A DNA stretch of 64,000 nt from Hyphomicrobium sp. NDB2Meth4 (GTDB lineage Bacteria; Pseudomonadota; Alphaproteobacteria; Rhizobiales; Hyphomicrobiaceae): assembly GCF_900117445.1 (NCBI RefSeq), contig NZ_FPEJ01000001.1:920501-984500 (forward strand), in the 5' to 3' direction. How positions within the stretch are numbered: position 1 is the stretch's first letter; every line of letters starts with the position of its first letter. Position numbers and translations under genes: made by a program. A model generated the notes under the pieces. It made no database searches. It saw nothing but the letters and a program-made list of their open reading frames with translations, and was not told the DNA's origin. Of this stretch, positions 23,729 to 33,327 are shown piece after piece.

Positions 23729-26581
23729 TCAGCCGAACGCGCCGAAGTGGTGCGAGATGCCCGTGCCGATTTCCCTGATCAGCTCGTACGCCTCTTCCAT
23801 CGGCGCCAGGATTTCCGTCTCGATGCGACCGTAGTCGTCGATCCCGTGCGGCCGGTACGTTGCCTTTTCGAGGAACTGTGTGCCATCGCTCGCGGAGTCC
23901 ATGCGTCGTGGGAACGCCTTGCGCATTTCCTCGACCACCGCCGGCACTTCCAGCATCAGCCCCAGCTCGAACAGCTGCCGGTGCGAAATCTCGCGCGTCG
24001 CAAAACGCGGCATCTGCGCGGCAAGGATGAACACCCGCATGATCAACGCCAAGCGCACGGCCTGCAGGAGGTCGAGCTCAAGACGCGTATCGTCGGGGAT
24101 CTTGCCGCCCTCGATGCCGATCTCCTCCAGCATTGCGTGCAGTTCCACAGCGTCGAGCCGCAGATGATGCACGAGGCTATTGATCTCGCCGTTCCGGTCA
24201 TCGTCGAGCAGCAGCGTTGCCAGTGCGCGGAATGCCGGATCGAGACCCGCCTCGCGGCCCCACGAGCCACGCCAAGCCCAGAAGCCAGGGTCGAACACGA
24301 TGGCATTCGCACCCATCGCGTTGAGGCTCGAAAGCTGCTTGCCGCGAGCGATCATCTCCAGCAATGGACGCAGCCGTTGCGAGTTGCGCGCCAGCTCGAT
24401 GAAGCGATCACGCTCGGAGCCGACGGCGGCACCGAGGCCGGCCACGACGTTCGCCACATAGCCGAACTGCTGCAGGATCGCGTTGTTGGGGATGGCACGC
24501 ATGCGCGACACCGCGCTGCGATCGACGGCACCGGTTGAATCCATCTGCCGCTTCACCGGGCGCGATCCGGTCTTGAACAGGATGTTGGCACCGAAAGCGC
24601 TGAGCACCGAGCGGTAGCCCGGATGCGCGAACAGATGTTCCTGGTAGGCCCTGAGGCGTCCGATGAAATCGAGCTTCAGGTCCAGATCCTCGTAGAACGG
24701 ATCCTCTGCCTCCGCCGGTACCTCGCCGTCCATGATGACAGTGGCGAGGGCGCGCGTCGTCAGGCGCCGGTTTGCGAAGAACAGATAACCGTCGCCACCC
24801 TGGAAGCTCGTTTCGTGCTTGATCGGAATCCCATGGCGCGCAAAACGGCGACGCGCCTCGTCCGAGAACAGATAGTGCAGGCGCGTGTGCATACTGCCAG
24901 GGTGCGCACCGCGGCCCATCGACTCGCCGTGGGTCGAGAAGATCAGCGTCTCGACGCCCTTCAGCTCGGAGTTGTCGATGGCCTCAGCCACGCCGTGATG
25001 CAGGCGCTCGATCGCGAGCGTCGCGGCGATTTGGCCGACGAAGCGGCCAGCATCCGAGAAGCCCGTCTGCAGCGACAGGCGGTTGCGGCGGCGCACGTAG
25101 TTGACGTACGCCTTCTCCTCCAGCAGCCGCTCGACGATGCGCGCGCCGGTCTCGAGACCCAGCGGCGTCTCGAACAGCGGCGACACGTCGGTGATGTCGT
25201 CGACGCCGAACAGCGTTGCAAAGAAGATGGCGATCAGCACCGTAGCCGGCGATTCCGTCTCGGCGATCAGGAAGCGGACGGGCGTCTCGCGGTCGACATG
25301 CTTTTTGATCTGCGCAATGAGCGCAAACTGACGGATAGCGGTTGCCGTCTCGAGATCGAGCGACTCGAAGTTCACCGTCTCCTTGCGCGCCGTTTCGATC
25401 ATGCTGACGATGCGCGCCAGCGCCTGACTTTCCGTCAGGTCGCGCGTCCACGGCTCGTGCACGAAAGCGCGGAAGGCGTTGTTGAGCTGCACGGCGTTGA
25501 TGCGCACGTGGATGTGCGCGGTGCCAAGGCCGGTTGCTTCCATCAGTCCCGACAGCACCGCGACGTCGCGCTTGCCCTTGCCGTCTGGCAGTGCCTCCAG
25601 CAACGCACGCAGGAGGCTGACGATCGGCTCCACAGTGGTGATGTTGTAGCCGTCCTGCCGCGAGATGACGTTCGCAGCCTCGGCTAGCGGCGCCTTTGCC
25701 TTCATCACCCTGTCGAGCGCTTCGATTTGCTCGTCGACGGCGGCGATGGTGAGATCGAGCTTGCCTGTTACCTGGCGCGACAGCCGCTGCGCCTCGCCTT
25801 CCGCGGGGATCTCGTTCTTCAGGCCGATGAAGCGCTCGCGGATATCGTTGAGCGAGGCGCGCTTCTCCTTGAGCCGCAGGATGAACGACTTGCGCCAATC
25901 GATATCGGTGCGCCCGTCGAGGTCGTAGCCGACCCAGCAGGCGAACGTCGCCAGCTTCGGCCTAAGCTCATACGCTTTGGCCCCGAAGCGGTGCACGGCC
26001 GCCGAGAAGAAGCTGTCGAGCAGCTCTACATAGGCGTTGCGCAAGTTCTGGATGGCGTTCTGCGCCCGCCCGTGCTCGTAGGCGAGATCGATGTTGTCGT
26101 CTGGCTTGTGCGGCACGCCAATGCGCATGTTCGGATCGACATCGTCGGCGACGGCGATCTCCACGATCTTCTTGGAAAGCGCGTCGGAAAGACCGAACGT
26201 CGGATGTGCCGTCAGCACGATGCCGGTGCGCGCACGCTCCCAGCGAGCCTTGAACGTATCGAAATCGGCCGCTGCTGCAGCGCCTTCGACGAACTCGGCA
26301 AATTCTTTGTAGGTTGTGGCGCGATCGACGAAGCCCACGCGCTCCCGCAGATGCAGCGCGCGCTGCACGCCGGCACGATCCATCAGCCGCGTAGCCAGTG
26401 CCTGTAATTCGGCAAAGCTGATCTCGCCGCCTTCCAGCTGCCGCGACAGCTTGAACGCGAGATTTACGATTGGATTGAGCGCAGGCGTGTCAGGGATCTG
26501 CGTGCGCTGGGCGCGAAGCTCATCGCGAAGCCGGAACTCATCGAGTTTTCCGGGGGCGATCGGCTGCACGTCGTTCGGCAT
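23729..26581 (-). CDS. ppc: Phosphoenolpyruvate carboxylase, methylotroph type
   Basis: A 950-residue PEP carboxylase that forms oxaloacetate from PEP and bicarbonate, the CO2-fixing step of the serine cycle. The catalytic His126 lies in VLTAHPTFGL, where most PEPC have Glu after HPT. The other active-site loop reads STHGESMGRGAHPGS, unlike the usual FHGRGG version. GSRPVKR (about 705) is also family-like. These deviations resemble the divergent, acetyl-CoA-insensitive PEPC of serine-cycle methylotrophs, as I recall it. The start is chosen at an ATG with GGAG upstream; a GTG four codons earlier is possible. It is the last gene of the serine-cycle run. Confidence 0.93.
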   Translation of the reverse strand: MPNDVQPIAPGKLDEFRLRDELRAQRTQIPDTPALNPIVNLAFKLSRQLEGGEISFAELQALATRLMDRAGVQRALHLRERVGFVDRATTYKEFAEFVEGAAAAADFDTFKARWERARTGIVLTAHPTFGLSDALSKKIVEIAVADDVDPNMRIGVPHKPDDNIDLAYEHGRAQNAIQNLRNAYVELLDSFFSAAVHRFGAKAYELRPKLATFACWVGYDLDGRTDIDWRKSFILRLKEKRASLNDIRERFIGLKNEIPAEGEAQRLSRQVTGKLDLTIAAVDEQIEALDRVMKAKAPLAEAANVISRQDGYNITTVEPIVSLLRALLEALPDGKGKRDVAVLSGLMEATGLGTAHIHVRINAVQLNNAFRAFVHEPWTRDLTESQALARIVSMIETARKETVNFESLDLETATAIRQFALIAQIKKHVDRETPVRFLIAETESPATVLIAIFFATLFGVDDITDVSPLFETPLGLETGARIVERLLEEKAYVNYVRRRNRLSLQTGFSDAGRFVGQIAATLAIERLHHGVAEAIDNSELKGVETLIFSTHGESMGRGAHPGSMHTRLHYLFSDEARRRFARHGIPIKHETSFQGGDGYLFFANRRLTTRALATVIMDGEVPAEAEDPFYEDLDLKLDFIGRLRAYQEHLFAHPGYRSVLSAFGANILFKTGSRPVKRQMDSTGAVDRSAVSRMRAIPNNAILQQFGYVANVVAGLGAAVGSERDRFIELARNSQRLRPLLEMIARGKQLSSLNAMGANAIVFDPGFWAWRGSWGREAGLDPAFRALATLLLDDDRNGEINSLVHHLRLDAVELHAMLEEIGIEGGKIPDDTRLELDLLQAVRLALIMRVFILAAQMPRFATREISHRQLFELGLMLEVPAVVEEMRKAFPRRMDSASDGTQFLEKATYRPHGIDDYGRIETEILAPMEEAYELIREIGTGISHHFGAFG

Positions 26582-26669
26582 TGATATCTCCACGCTTGGC
26601 TCTAGCTAACCGCCGGCCCTCGGCAGAACGCCGATCCGTGAAGAGTTCGGGAGACGCCGAGGGGCAGGC

Positions 26670-26699
26670 CGGGGCCCGTCTAGCATGAGACGGGCCCCG
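26670..26699 (-). other. 12-bp perfect hairpin between mtkB and ppc
   Basis: CGGGGCCCGTCT pairs perfectly with AGACGGGCCCCG around a 6-nt loop, starting 5 bp after the mtkB stop. No T-run follows on the minus strand, so it probably stabilises or attenuates the mRNA between mtkB and ppc rather than ending it. Confidence 0.6.
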
Positions 26700-26704
26700 A
26701 AGTC

Positions 26705-27604
26705 TTACGCAACCTTCTTGAGAGCGTTGACAACGCCAGCGACGGCGGCGCCCATCTCTGAAGGTGTCGGAGCGATGGTGACGCCGCAGCCCTTGAGGAT
26801 CTCGACCTTCTCGGGAGCGGATTCGCCGAACGCAGAGATGATTGCGCCGGCATGGCCCATCTTGCGGCCCTTGGGAGCCGACAGACCGGCGATGTAGGCG
26901 ACGACCGGCTTCTTCATGTGGTCGCGCGCATACTGGCCGGCCTCGGCCTCCTGCGGACCACCGATCTCGCCGATCATCAGCACGGCATCCGTCTCCGGGT
27001 CATTCTCGAAGTGCTCGAGGATGTCGCGGAACGACGAGCCGTTGATCGGGTCACCGCCGATACCGACCGAGGTCGAGACGCCGATGCCGAGAGCCTTCAT
27101 CTGCGAGGCAGCCTCGTAGCCCAGCGTGCCCGAGCGGCCGACGATGCCGACGCGGCCCGGCAGATAGATGTGCCCCGGCATGATGCCCAGCATCGCCTTG
27201 CCCGGCGAGATGGTGCCGGCGCAGTTCGGCCCGGTGAGAACCATGCGGTTCTCTTTCTTGTAGCGCCGCATGTAGCGTTTCACCCGGATCATGTCCTGAG
27301 CCGGAATGCCGTCGGTGATGCACACGCAGTATTTGATGCCGGCATCCGCTGCTTCCATGATCGCGTCCGCAGCGAAGGGCGGCGGCACGAACACGATGGC
27401 AGCTTCAGCGTTGGTCTCCTGCACGGCGCCCTTCATGGTGTTGAACACCGGACGGCCGAGATGCGTGGTGCCGCCCTTGCCCGGGGTGACGCCGCCTACG
27501 ACGTTGGTGCCGTAGTCGATCATCTCCTGGGCGTGGAAGGTGCCGATGCGTCCCGTGAAGCCCTGGATGAGGACCGGGGTATTCTCGTTGATGAAAATAG
27601 CCAT
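26705..27604 (-). CDS. mtkB: Malate-CoA ligase (malate thiokinase) alpha subunit
   Basis: A 299-residue alpha subunit of the ATP-dependent malate-CoA ligase, in the succinyl-CoA synthetase family. It has a CoA-binding Rossmann part (QGFTGRIGTFHAQEM), PNCAGTISP near residue 127, and the phosphorylated active-site His251 in KMGHAGAI. It activates malate to malyl-CoA, which Mcl then splits. The assignment as MtkB rather than SucD follows from the tight mcl-mtkA-mtkB-ppc arrangement; sequence alone would allow either. It is separated from mtkA by 19 bp. Confidence 0.93.
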   Translation of the reverse strand: MAIFINENTPVLIQGFTGRIGTFHAQEMIDYGTNVVGGVTPGKGGTTHLGRPVFNTMKGAVQETNAEAAIVFVPPPFAADAIMEAADAGIKYCVCITDGIPAQDMIRVKRYMRRYKKENRMVLTGPNCAGTISPGKAMLGIMPGHIYLPGRVGIVGRSGTLGYEAASQMKALGIGVSTSVGIGGDPINGSSFRDILEHFENDPETDAVLMIGEIGGPQEAEAGQYARDHMKKPVVAYIAGLSAPKGRKMGHAGAIISAFGESAPEKVEILKGCGVTIAPTPSEMGAAVAGVVNALKKVA

Positions 27605-27623
27605 TTGAACGATCTCCCTGTCC

Positions 27624-28793
27624 TTAAGCGGCGCTTTTTGCGGCGGCGACGGCCTTCTGGGCCGCCTCAGCCAGCGTTTCCGCGGAAATCACGGTGAGGC
27701 CGCTCTCGTCGATGATGCGGCGACCTTCCTCCACGTTGGTGCCCGCGAGACGGACAACCACCGGCATCTTGATGTTGAGGTCGTTCACGGCGTCGACGAC
27801 GCCCTTGGCGACCCAGTCACAACGGTTGATGCCGGCGAAGACGTTGAGCAGCAGCGCCTTCACGTTCTTGTCCTTCAGCACCGCCTTGAACGACTTGGCG
27901 ACGCGCTCCGGAGAAGCACCGCCACCGATGTCGAGGAAGTTTGCGGGTTCGCCGCCGGCGAGCTTGATCATGTCGAGCGTCGCCATGGCGAGGCCGGCAC
28001 CGTTGACGACGCAGCCAATGTCGCCGTCGAGACCGACGTAGGCGAGGCCGCGGTCGGACGCATAGGTCTCGCGCGGGTCTTCCTGGCTCTTGTCACGCAG
28101 CTCGGCGATGTGCGGGCGGCGGAACAGAGCGTTGTCGTCGAAGCTCATCTTTGCGTCGAGCGCGACGAGGTTCTTGTCCTTGGTGATGACCAGCGGGTTG
28201 ATCTCCACCATCGTCGCGTCGAGATCGCGGAACGCGCGGTAGCAGGCCATGATGGTCGGCACCAGCTTGTTGATGATCTCGGGGTCGACGCCCAGGCCGT
28301 AGGCAACTTCGCGGGCCTGGAACTGCTGCATGCCGACAGCCGGATCGACCTGCACGCGGATGATCGTGTCCGGCTGGCTCGCGGAGATCTCTTCGATCTC
28401 CATGCCGCCGGCCGCCGAGGCGACGACCATGATGCGTTCCGAAGCGCGGTCCATCACCAGGGCGAGATAGATCTCCTTGGCAATGTCGGTCGCTTCTTCG
28501 ATGTAGAGGCGAGAGACCAGCTTGCCGGAAGGACCGGTCTGGTTCGTCACCAGCTTCTTGCCCAGCATGGCTTCGGCTGCCTGCTCGATCTCGCGATCGG
28601 TCGAGCACACCTTGATGCCGCCGGCTTTGCCGCGGGCGCCAGAGTGGATCTGAGCCTTCACCACCCACTTGCTGCCACCGATCTCGGTGGCGCGATAGGA
28701 AGCCTGCTCGGGGCTGTAGGCGAGACCACCGCGCGCGATCGGCACGCCGAACTTCGAGAGAAGCTCCTTGGCCTGATACTCGTGGATATCCAT
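27624..28793 (-). CDS. mtkA: Malate-CoA ligase (malate thiokinase) beta subunit
   Basis: A 389-residue beta subunit with an N-terminal ATP-grasp ([39 protein letters not shown]) and a C-terminal CoA-ligase domain ([35 protein letters not shown]). It pairs with MtkB to make malyl-CoA in the serine cycle. Length and motifs match SucC/MtkA; the neighbours decide for malate. It is 25 bp downstream of mcl. Confidence 0.94.
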   Translation of the reverse strand: MDIHEYQAKELLSKFGVPIARGGLAYSPEQASYRATEIGGSKWVVKAQIHSGARGKAGGIKVCSTDREIEQAAEAMLGKKLVTNQTGPSGKLVSRLYIEEATDIAKEIYLALVMDRASERIMVVASAAGGMEIEEISASQPDTIIRVQVDPAVGMQQFQAREVAYGLGVDPEIINKLVPTIMACYRAFRDLDATMVEINPLVITKDKNLVALDAKMSFDDNALFRRPHIAELRDKSQEDPRETYASDRGLAYVGLDGDIGCVVNGAGLAMATLDMIKLAGGEPANFLDIGGGASPERVAKSFKAVLKDKNVKALLLNVFAGINRCDWVAKGVVDAVNDLNIKMPVVVRLAGTNVEEGRRIIDESGLTVISAETLAEAAQKAVAAAKSAA

Positions 28794-28818
28794 TATCCGT
28801 GCTCCTTCTGAAGGGTGC

Positions 28819-29787
28819 TTATTCGGCTGCAGCTTTGGCGCGGGCTGCTTCGCCCTTCTTGATGGCGGCGGCGGTGGCGATGAGGTTGTTCGCCATCTTC
28901 TCGGAAGCGGCGTCGATCATCTTGCCGTCGAGAGAAGCGGCGCCCTTGCCCTGAGCCTCGGCCTCCTTGAGGGCGGCGAGGATGCGCTCGGCACGCTCGA
29001 CTTCCTTCGCCGTCGGCGAGAAGACTTCGTTGGCGAGCTCGATCTGCGAGGGATGGATCGCCCACTTGCCTTCGATGCCGAGGGCAGCGGCGCGCTTGGC
29101 ACCGGCGGTGTAGCCGGCGGGATCGGAGAAGTCGCCGAACGGTCCGTCGATGGGACGCAGGCCGAACGCGCGGCAGGCAACCGTCATGCGCGACAGTGCG
29201 AAGTGCCACTGGTCACCCGGGTAGTCGGGGTTGAGGCCGCCGATGACGACGGTGCGGGCCTTGTTGAAGGCAGCGTAGTCGGCAACGCCGAAGTGCATGG
29301 CTTCGAGGCGGCTGTTGGCCGAAGCGATCGACTCGACGTTGGCCATGCCGAGCGGCGTCTCGATCAGCGCTTCCATGCCGATCTTGTGCGGCAGGTTCTT
29401 CGCGACTTCGATCTGGCTGACGAAGCTCTCGATCGCGTAGACGTCGGCAGCCGTGCCGACCTTCGGAATGAGGATGGTGTCGAGCTTGTGCCCGGCCTGC
29501 TCGACGATATCGACGACGTCGCGGCAGCAATAGTGCGTGTCGAGGCCGTTGATGCGAACCGAGACGGTCTTGCCGGCGCCGGCCCAGTCGAGGTCATTCA
29601 GCGCCTGGATGATGTTCTTGCGCGCCTGCTCCTTGTCCGGCGGAGCAACGGCGTCCTCGCAGTCGAGGAATACGTAATCGGCGGCGCTGGCGAGCGCCTT
29701 CTCGATCATCGTCGGGTTGGAGCCGGGAACAGCGAGCTCGGAGCGCTGCAGGCGGGATTTGCGGAGGGGATAAAGCGTATAGCTCAT
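28819..29787 (-). CDS. mcl: Malyl-CoA lyase
   Basis: A 322-residue CitE-like TIM-barrel lyase that splits L-malyl-CoA into acetyl-CoA and glyoxylate in the serine cycle. It has the N-terminal [26 protein letters not shown] near residue 40, [11 protein letters not shown] near 75, [13 protein letters not shown] near 143 (catalytic acidic region) and GVADYAAF. The length is typical. It is the first gene of the mcl-mtkA-mtkB group, with sga upstream on the same strand separated by a strong hairpin. Confidence 0.95.
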   Translation of the reverse strand: MSYTLYPLRKSRLQRSELAVPGSNPTMIEKALASAADYVFLDCEDAVAPPDKEQARKNIIQALNDLDWAGAGKTVSVRINGLDTHYCCRDVVDIVEQAGHKLDTILIPKVGTAADVYAIESFVSQIEVAKNLPHKIGMEALIETPLGMANVESIASANSRLEAMHFGVADYAAFNKARTVVIGGLNPDYPGDQWHFALSRMTVACRAFGLRPIDGPFGDFSDPAGYTAGAKRAAALGIEGKWAIHPSQIELANEVFSPTAKEVERAERILAALKEAEAQGKGAASLDGKMIDAASEKMANNLIATAAAIKKGEAARAKAAAE

Positions 29788-29884
29788 CTGGAGGCGTTCC
29801 TCTGAAGGCTTTTGGTTTCAGTTGATGCGACTGCCGCCGGAGTAACGGGCGCCGAGCCGCTGGGTCTTGCAAATCGCAGAAAGC

Positions 29885-29913
29885 GAAGCGGCGCCGATGG
29901 ACGGCGCCGCTTC
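29885..29913 (-). other. 12-bp perfect hairpin between sga and mcl
   Basis: GAAGCGGCGCCG pairs perfectly with CGGCGCCGCTTC around a 5-nt loop, directly after the sga stop. Only a weak GCTTTCT follows on the minus strand. It is a partial terminator or mRNA stabiliser, comparable with the hairpin after mtkB. Confidence 0.6.
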
Positions 29914-29921
29914 TAATGCAC

Positions 29922-31130
29922 TTAGCTAGCGAGCTTCAGCTCGGGACGGCTGGTGGCCGAGGCCTTCGTCGTCTCGCGGAAGTACTCGGCAGCAGCGCCG
30001 GTACCCGAGCCCGGGACGAGGTTCACGCCGCAGTCGCGCAGCGCCATCTCGGCTGCGAACAGAGCGCCGCCGACCATGACCTCATCGAGCGCACCGAGGT
30101 GACCGATGCGGAACACCTTGCCGGCGACCTTGTTGAGGCCGACGCCGAACGAGGTGTTGTAGCGATAGTAGCCGGTCTTCACGACCTGGGCGCTGTCGAC
30201 ACCTTCCGGAACCAGGATGGCGCTGACGGTGTCGGAGTACCACTTCGGCTCCTTCGCGCACAGCTTGAGGCCCCAAGCGTTGACGGCGCGGCGAACGCCC
30301 TCGGCGAGGCGGTGATGACGGGCGAACACGTTGTCGAGACCCTCGGCGAACAGCATGTCGAGCGACGCGCGCAGACCGCGCAGGTGCGGCGTCGCCGGCG
30401 TGTAGGGGAAGTAGCCGAGGTCGTTGTTCTTGATCATGTCTTCGAACGAGAAGAAGCAGCGCGGCATCTTGCCCGACTTATTGGCTTCCAGCGCCTTGTT
30501 GGACACGGCGAGGATGCCGAGGCCGGTCGGAAGCATGAAGCCCTTCTGCGAGCCGGAGACGCAACAGTCGACGCCCCACTCTTCCATGCGCATGTCGATC
30601 GAGCCGACGGAGGAAACGCCGTCGACGAACAGCAGCGCGGGATGCTTGGCGTCGTTCAGAGCCTTGCGCACGCCGGCAACGTCGCTGGTCACGCCCGTCG
30701 CGGTCTCGTTCTGCGTCACGAACACAGCCTTGATCTCGTGGCCCTTATCGGCGGCGAGGATCTCGGCATACTTTTCGACCGGCACGCCCGTGCCCCACTC
30801 TTCGTCGAGAACCTGCACGTTGAGGCCGAGGCGCTGCGCCATGTCGACCCACAGCAGCGAGAACTGGCCGAAGCGGCTCATCAGAACCTTGTCACCAGTG
30901 TTCAGCGTGTTGGTGATCGCTGATTCCCAAGCGCCCGTGCCCGACGCCGGATAAATGAAGACGCGGCCGTTGGTGAGCTTGAAAGCCTTCTTCAGGTCTT
31001 CGAACAGCGGAAGCGTGAACTTCGGGAATTCGGGAGAGCGCATGTCCTCCTGGCGAATGTCCATCGCGCGACGGACGGCCTCGGGAACATTCGTCGGACC
31101 AGGAATAAAGAGATGCGGCGTAACGAGCAT
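29922..31130 (-). CDS. sgaA: Serine-glyoxylate aminotransferase
   Basis: A 402-residue class V PLP aminotransferase. It transfers the amino group from serine to glyoxylate, giving hydroxypyruvate and glycine, the entry step of the serine cycle. It has the N-terminal PGPTNVPEAVRRAM, PASGTGAWESAI near residue 61, FVDGVSSVGSIDM near 168 and the PLP lysine K196 in SGSQKGFMLP. Length and motifs are typical. It opens the serine-cycle block, with a long regulatory gap (31131-31506) upstream. Confidence 0.95.
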   Translation of the reverse strand: MLVTPHLFIPGPTNVPEAVRRAMDIRQEDMRSPEFPKFTLPLFEDLKKAFKLTNGRVFIYPASGTGAWESAITNTLNTGDKVLMSRFGQFSLLWVDMAQRLGLNVQVLDEEWGTGVPVEKYAEILAADKGHEIKAVFVTQNETATGVTSDVAGVRKALNDAKHPALLFVDGVSSVGSIDMRMEEWGVDCCVSGSQKGFMLPTGLGILAVSNKALEANKSGKMPRCFFSFEDMIKNNDLGYFPYTPATPHLRGLRASLDMLFAEGLDNVFARHHRLAEGVRRAVNAWGLKLCAKEPKWYSDTVSAILVPEGVDSAQVVKTGYYRYNTSFGVGLNKVAGKVFRIGHLGALDEVMVGGALFAAEMALRDCGVNLVPGSGTGAAAEYFRETTKASATSRPELKLAS

Positions 31131-31506
31131 GATGTGTCTCCTCCGAATTGCCGTCTGAATTGGCGTCTGGATATGAATGCGCCTTAAGCGCGGGGCCCCA
31201 CCATCGCGCCCGAAGGAGGACCGTTGTCTGTTGCTTGCGGCTGGGCCGGGAGCATCTATTTACGTTGATGCCTTCACAACACCCGATCGGGCAGCCGTTG
31301 GACGCGATTGGGTAGTGGTTCGGTTGTGCTTGAGGGTAGTCATTCCTACCCACCAAACCGGGCGCGATTGCCAGCCGATTTCCGCTGGTGATCGCGCACG
31401 CTTTTCCGCGCCGCTGACCCGCTGGAACATTAGCTGTTCGTGACGCCGAAGCAATGTGCAAAAACGCGCGCATCGATTGTGCAGCGCGTCAATTCTCAGC
31501 ACGCAG
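31131..31506 (-). promoter_or_regulatory. Leader region of the serine-cycle block
   Basis: This 376-bp gap without a gene lies between the regulator and sgaA, both on the minus strand. It holds an inverted repeat GGGTAG-TCATTC-CTACCC (31334-31351) and another GGGTAG half site near 31310, which look like operator sequence. The promoter of sgaA must lie here or further upstream. I see no riboswitch. Confidence 0.45.
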
Positions 31507-32166
31507 TCAGCGCTGATCCATCGTCGTTTGCATGTAGAGCGCAACCGCCATCGCGCGATTTGAAACGCCGAGTTTGTCGTAGAGATTCTTGAGATGGTAT
31601 TTGACCGTGTTGCGCGAAATGCCGATGCGCGAAGCGATCTGCAAATTCGTCCAACCGTTTGCAAGCGCGGTAAGGAGTTCGCGCTCTCGCGACGTAAGCT
31701 CAGAGAACGGATCAGTCGTCAGCGCTTGCAGGTCGATGTACGGCAGTGACATGCGCCCGCGTGCGACGGCGGCAATGCTCTCGACCAGCACCGTCGGTTC
31801 ATCGCTCTTCGAGATGAATCCCCAAGCGCCAAGTCTGATGGCCTGGCGCAGCACTTCCTTCCCCGGTTCGCCCGTGTAGACGACGATCCGCGTCCCCAGG
31901 TGGCGGCGCTTGATGGCCGACAGGATCTCCGCGCCGGTCGTATCGGGGAATGACCAGCCGATGATGCCGATGTCGGTTGGCCGCTGCTCGATGGCGGACA
32001 CGAACTCCGCACCCGAAGCTACGGCGTCGAGCACATCGAAGCGGCCATCGCGGGTGATGAAGTCGCGCAGGCCAGAGCGCACGACCGGGCTCTTGTCCGC
32101 GATCATGACCGTTGGGCGTTGGGCACCCTGCGTGGTTGCAAGCAATGAGTCCGCCATTTCAGTCAT
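31507..32166 (-). CDS. LuxR-type regulator with atypical receiver domain
   Basis: A 219-residue NarL/FixJ-like protein. The receiver domain (about 18-130) has lost key residues: the acidic pair is DK instead of DD (MIADKSP), and the phospho-acceptor Asp is Gly (DIGIIGWSFPD); the Lys of FISKSDEP remains. The C-terminal LuxR helix-turn-helix (about 155-215) is canonical (LTSRERELLTALANGWTNLQIASRIGISRNTVKYHLKNLYDKLGV). It therefore probably acts without phosphorylation, through another signal. No histidine kinase is adjacent. Its place directly upstream of the serine-cycle block, on the same strand, makes it a candidate regulator of that block. Confidence 0.85.
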   Translation of the reverse strand: MTEMADSLLATTQGAQRPTVMIADKSPVVRSGLRDFITRDGRFDVLDAVASGAEFVSAIEQRPTDIGIIGWSFPDTTGAEILSAIKRRHLGTRIVVYTGEPGKEVLRQAIRLGAWGFISKSDEPTVLVESIAAVARGRMSLPYIDLQALTTDPFSELTSRERELLTALANGWTNLQIASRIGISRNTVKYHLKNLYDKLGVSNRAMAVALYMQTTMDQR

Positions 32167-32223
32167 TGGTAGCAGCGAACCTGAAGGATTCGGTCAAGAG
32201 GCGATTTCCAAAAACGCTTGCCT

Positions 32224-33192
32224 CTACACCTTTCCGCAGGCCTTCCCTTCAGCGTCTGCGCACTCGCGATGTTCGACTTCGACTGTGGCATGAACCACCC
32301 CGAATGCTTGCTTCAACCGTTCCTTGATGGCTGCTGCAACTCGTTCGGGCGGGACATTGTCGCATGTGAGAGCGTGCAGCGTCATGACGCGCCGGTTCTC
32401 GCTCAACGACCAGGCGTGGATATGATGGACACCCTGCACGTCCGGCACCGTCGCTTCCAGATCCTTCTGCACCTCGCGTACGTCGAGATCGTTCGGCGCG
32501 CCCTCGAGGAGGATGTGACCGGCTTCCTTCGTGATTAGCCACGCGCTGCGCAGAATGAGCAGAGTGATCACGATCGAGAGGATCGGATCGATCGGCGTCC
32601 AGCCGGTGTAGAGGATCACGACGGCAGCCCCGATCGCGGCCACCGAGCCGAGCAGATCGCTCATCACGTGCAGTAGCGCCGCCCGGACGTTGAGGTTCGG
32701 ATCACCGCCGTGATTTAGAATGAGCAGCGTAACGACATTAACCAATAGACCGATCGCGGCGATGATCAGCATCGTCCCGCCCAGCACCTCGACCGGATTG
32801 AACATGCGCTCGATCGCTTCGTAGCAGATCATCGCTGAGATGAAGAACAAGGCGAGGCCGTTCGCGAAGGCGGCGAGAACCTCGAACCGGTCGAACCCAT
32901 ACGTGCGCTTCCAATCCGCGGGGTGCCTCGCAAAACGGACAGCCAGCCACGCCAAGATCAGCGCTGCAGCGTCGGTCAGCATGTGGCCGGCATCCGCGAG
33001 AAGGGCCAGCGATCCTGAAATGATCCCGCCCGCCACTTCTGCAAGCAGCGTCACCGTCGTCAGTGCGGCAGCCAGTAGCAGGCGGCGCTCGTTGCGCCCT
33101 CCCGAGCTCACATCGCTTTCAGGACCGCCGGCACGCGGACCGTGCCCGTGTCCGGAGCCATGACTATGGGCGTGCCCGTGATGATGTCCCAT
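32224..33192 (-). CDS. CDF-family divalent metal cation efflux protein
   Basis: A 322-residue cation diffusion facilitator that exports Zn or similar metal ions from the cytoplasm in exchange for protons. It has a His-rich N-terminus (MGHHHGHAHSHGSGHGHG), six transmembrane helices (with LLADAGHMLTDAAALILAWLAV, helix 2 with metal-binding HxxxD), and a cytoplasmic C-terminal domain with VQGVHHIHAWSL. The start is chosen at the ATG that lies 8 nt after AAGGAG; an ATG two codons earlier would be too close to it. It diverges from the next transporter gene. Confidence 0.92.
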   Translation of the reverse strand: MGHHHGHAHSHGSGHGHGPRAGGPESDVSSGGRNERRLLLAAALTTVTLLAEVAGGIISGSLALLADAGHMLTDAAALILAWLAVRFARHPADWKRTYGFDRFEVLAAFANGLALFFISAMICYEAIERMFNPVEVLGGTMLIIAAIGLLVNVVTLLILNHGGDPNLNVRAALLHVMSDLLGSVAAIGAAVVILYTGWTPIDPILSIVITLLILRSAWLITKEAGHILLEGAPNDLDVREVQKDLEATVPDVQGVHHIHAWSLSENRRVMTLHALTCDNVPPERVAAAIKERLKQAFGVVHATVEVEHRECADAEGKACGKV

Positions 33193-33327
33193 GCGCATTT
33201 CTCCTTGTTGGCCCACTATAGCACTTCACCCGCGGGGCAATTTGTCAGGCAGCGACAATGGTGTGCTTCGTGCAAAGACGCCCCTAAAGGCCCTCGCCCG
33301 GAGCGAGCGGCGGTCGGAATTGAAGCG

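Noticed and set aside
26705-28793. Succinyl-CoA synthetase (sucCD) of the TCA cycle
   Set aside because: Sequence alone would allow it, but the position between malyl-CoA lyase and PEP carboxylase, away from sucA/sucB, points to malate thiokinase.
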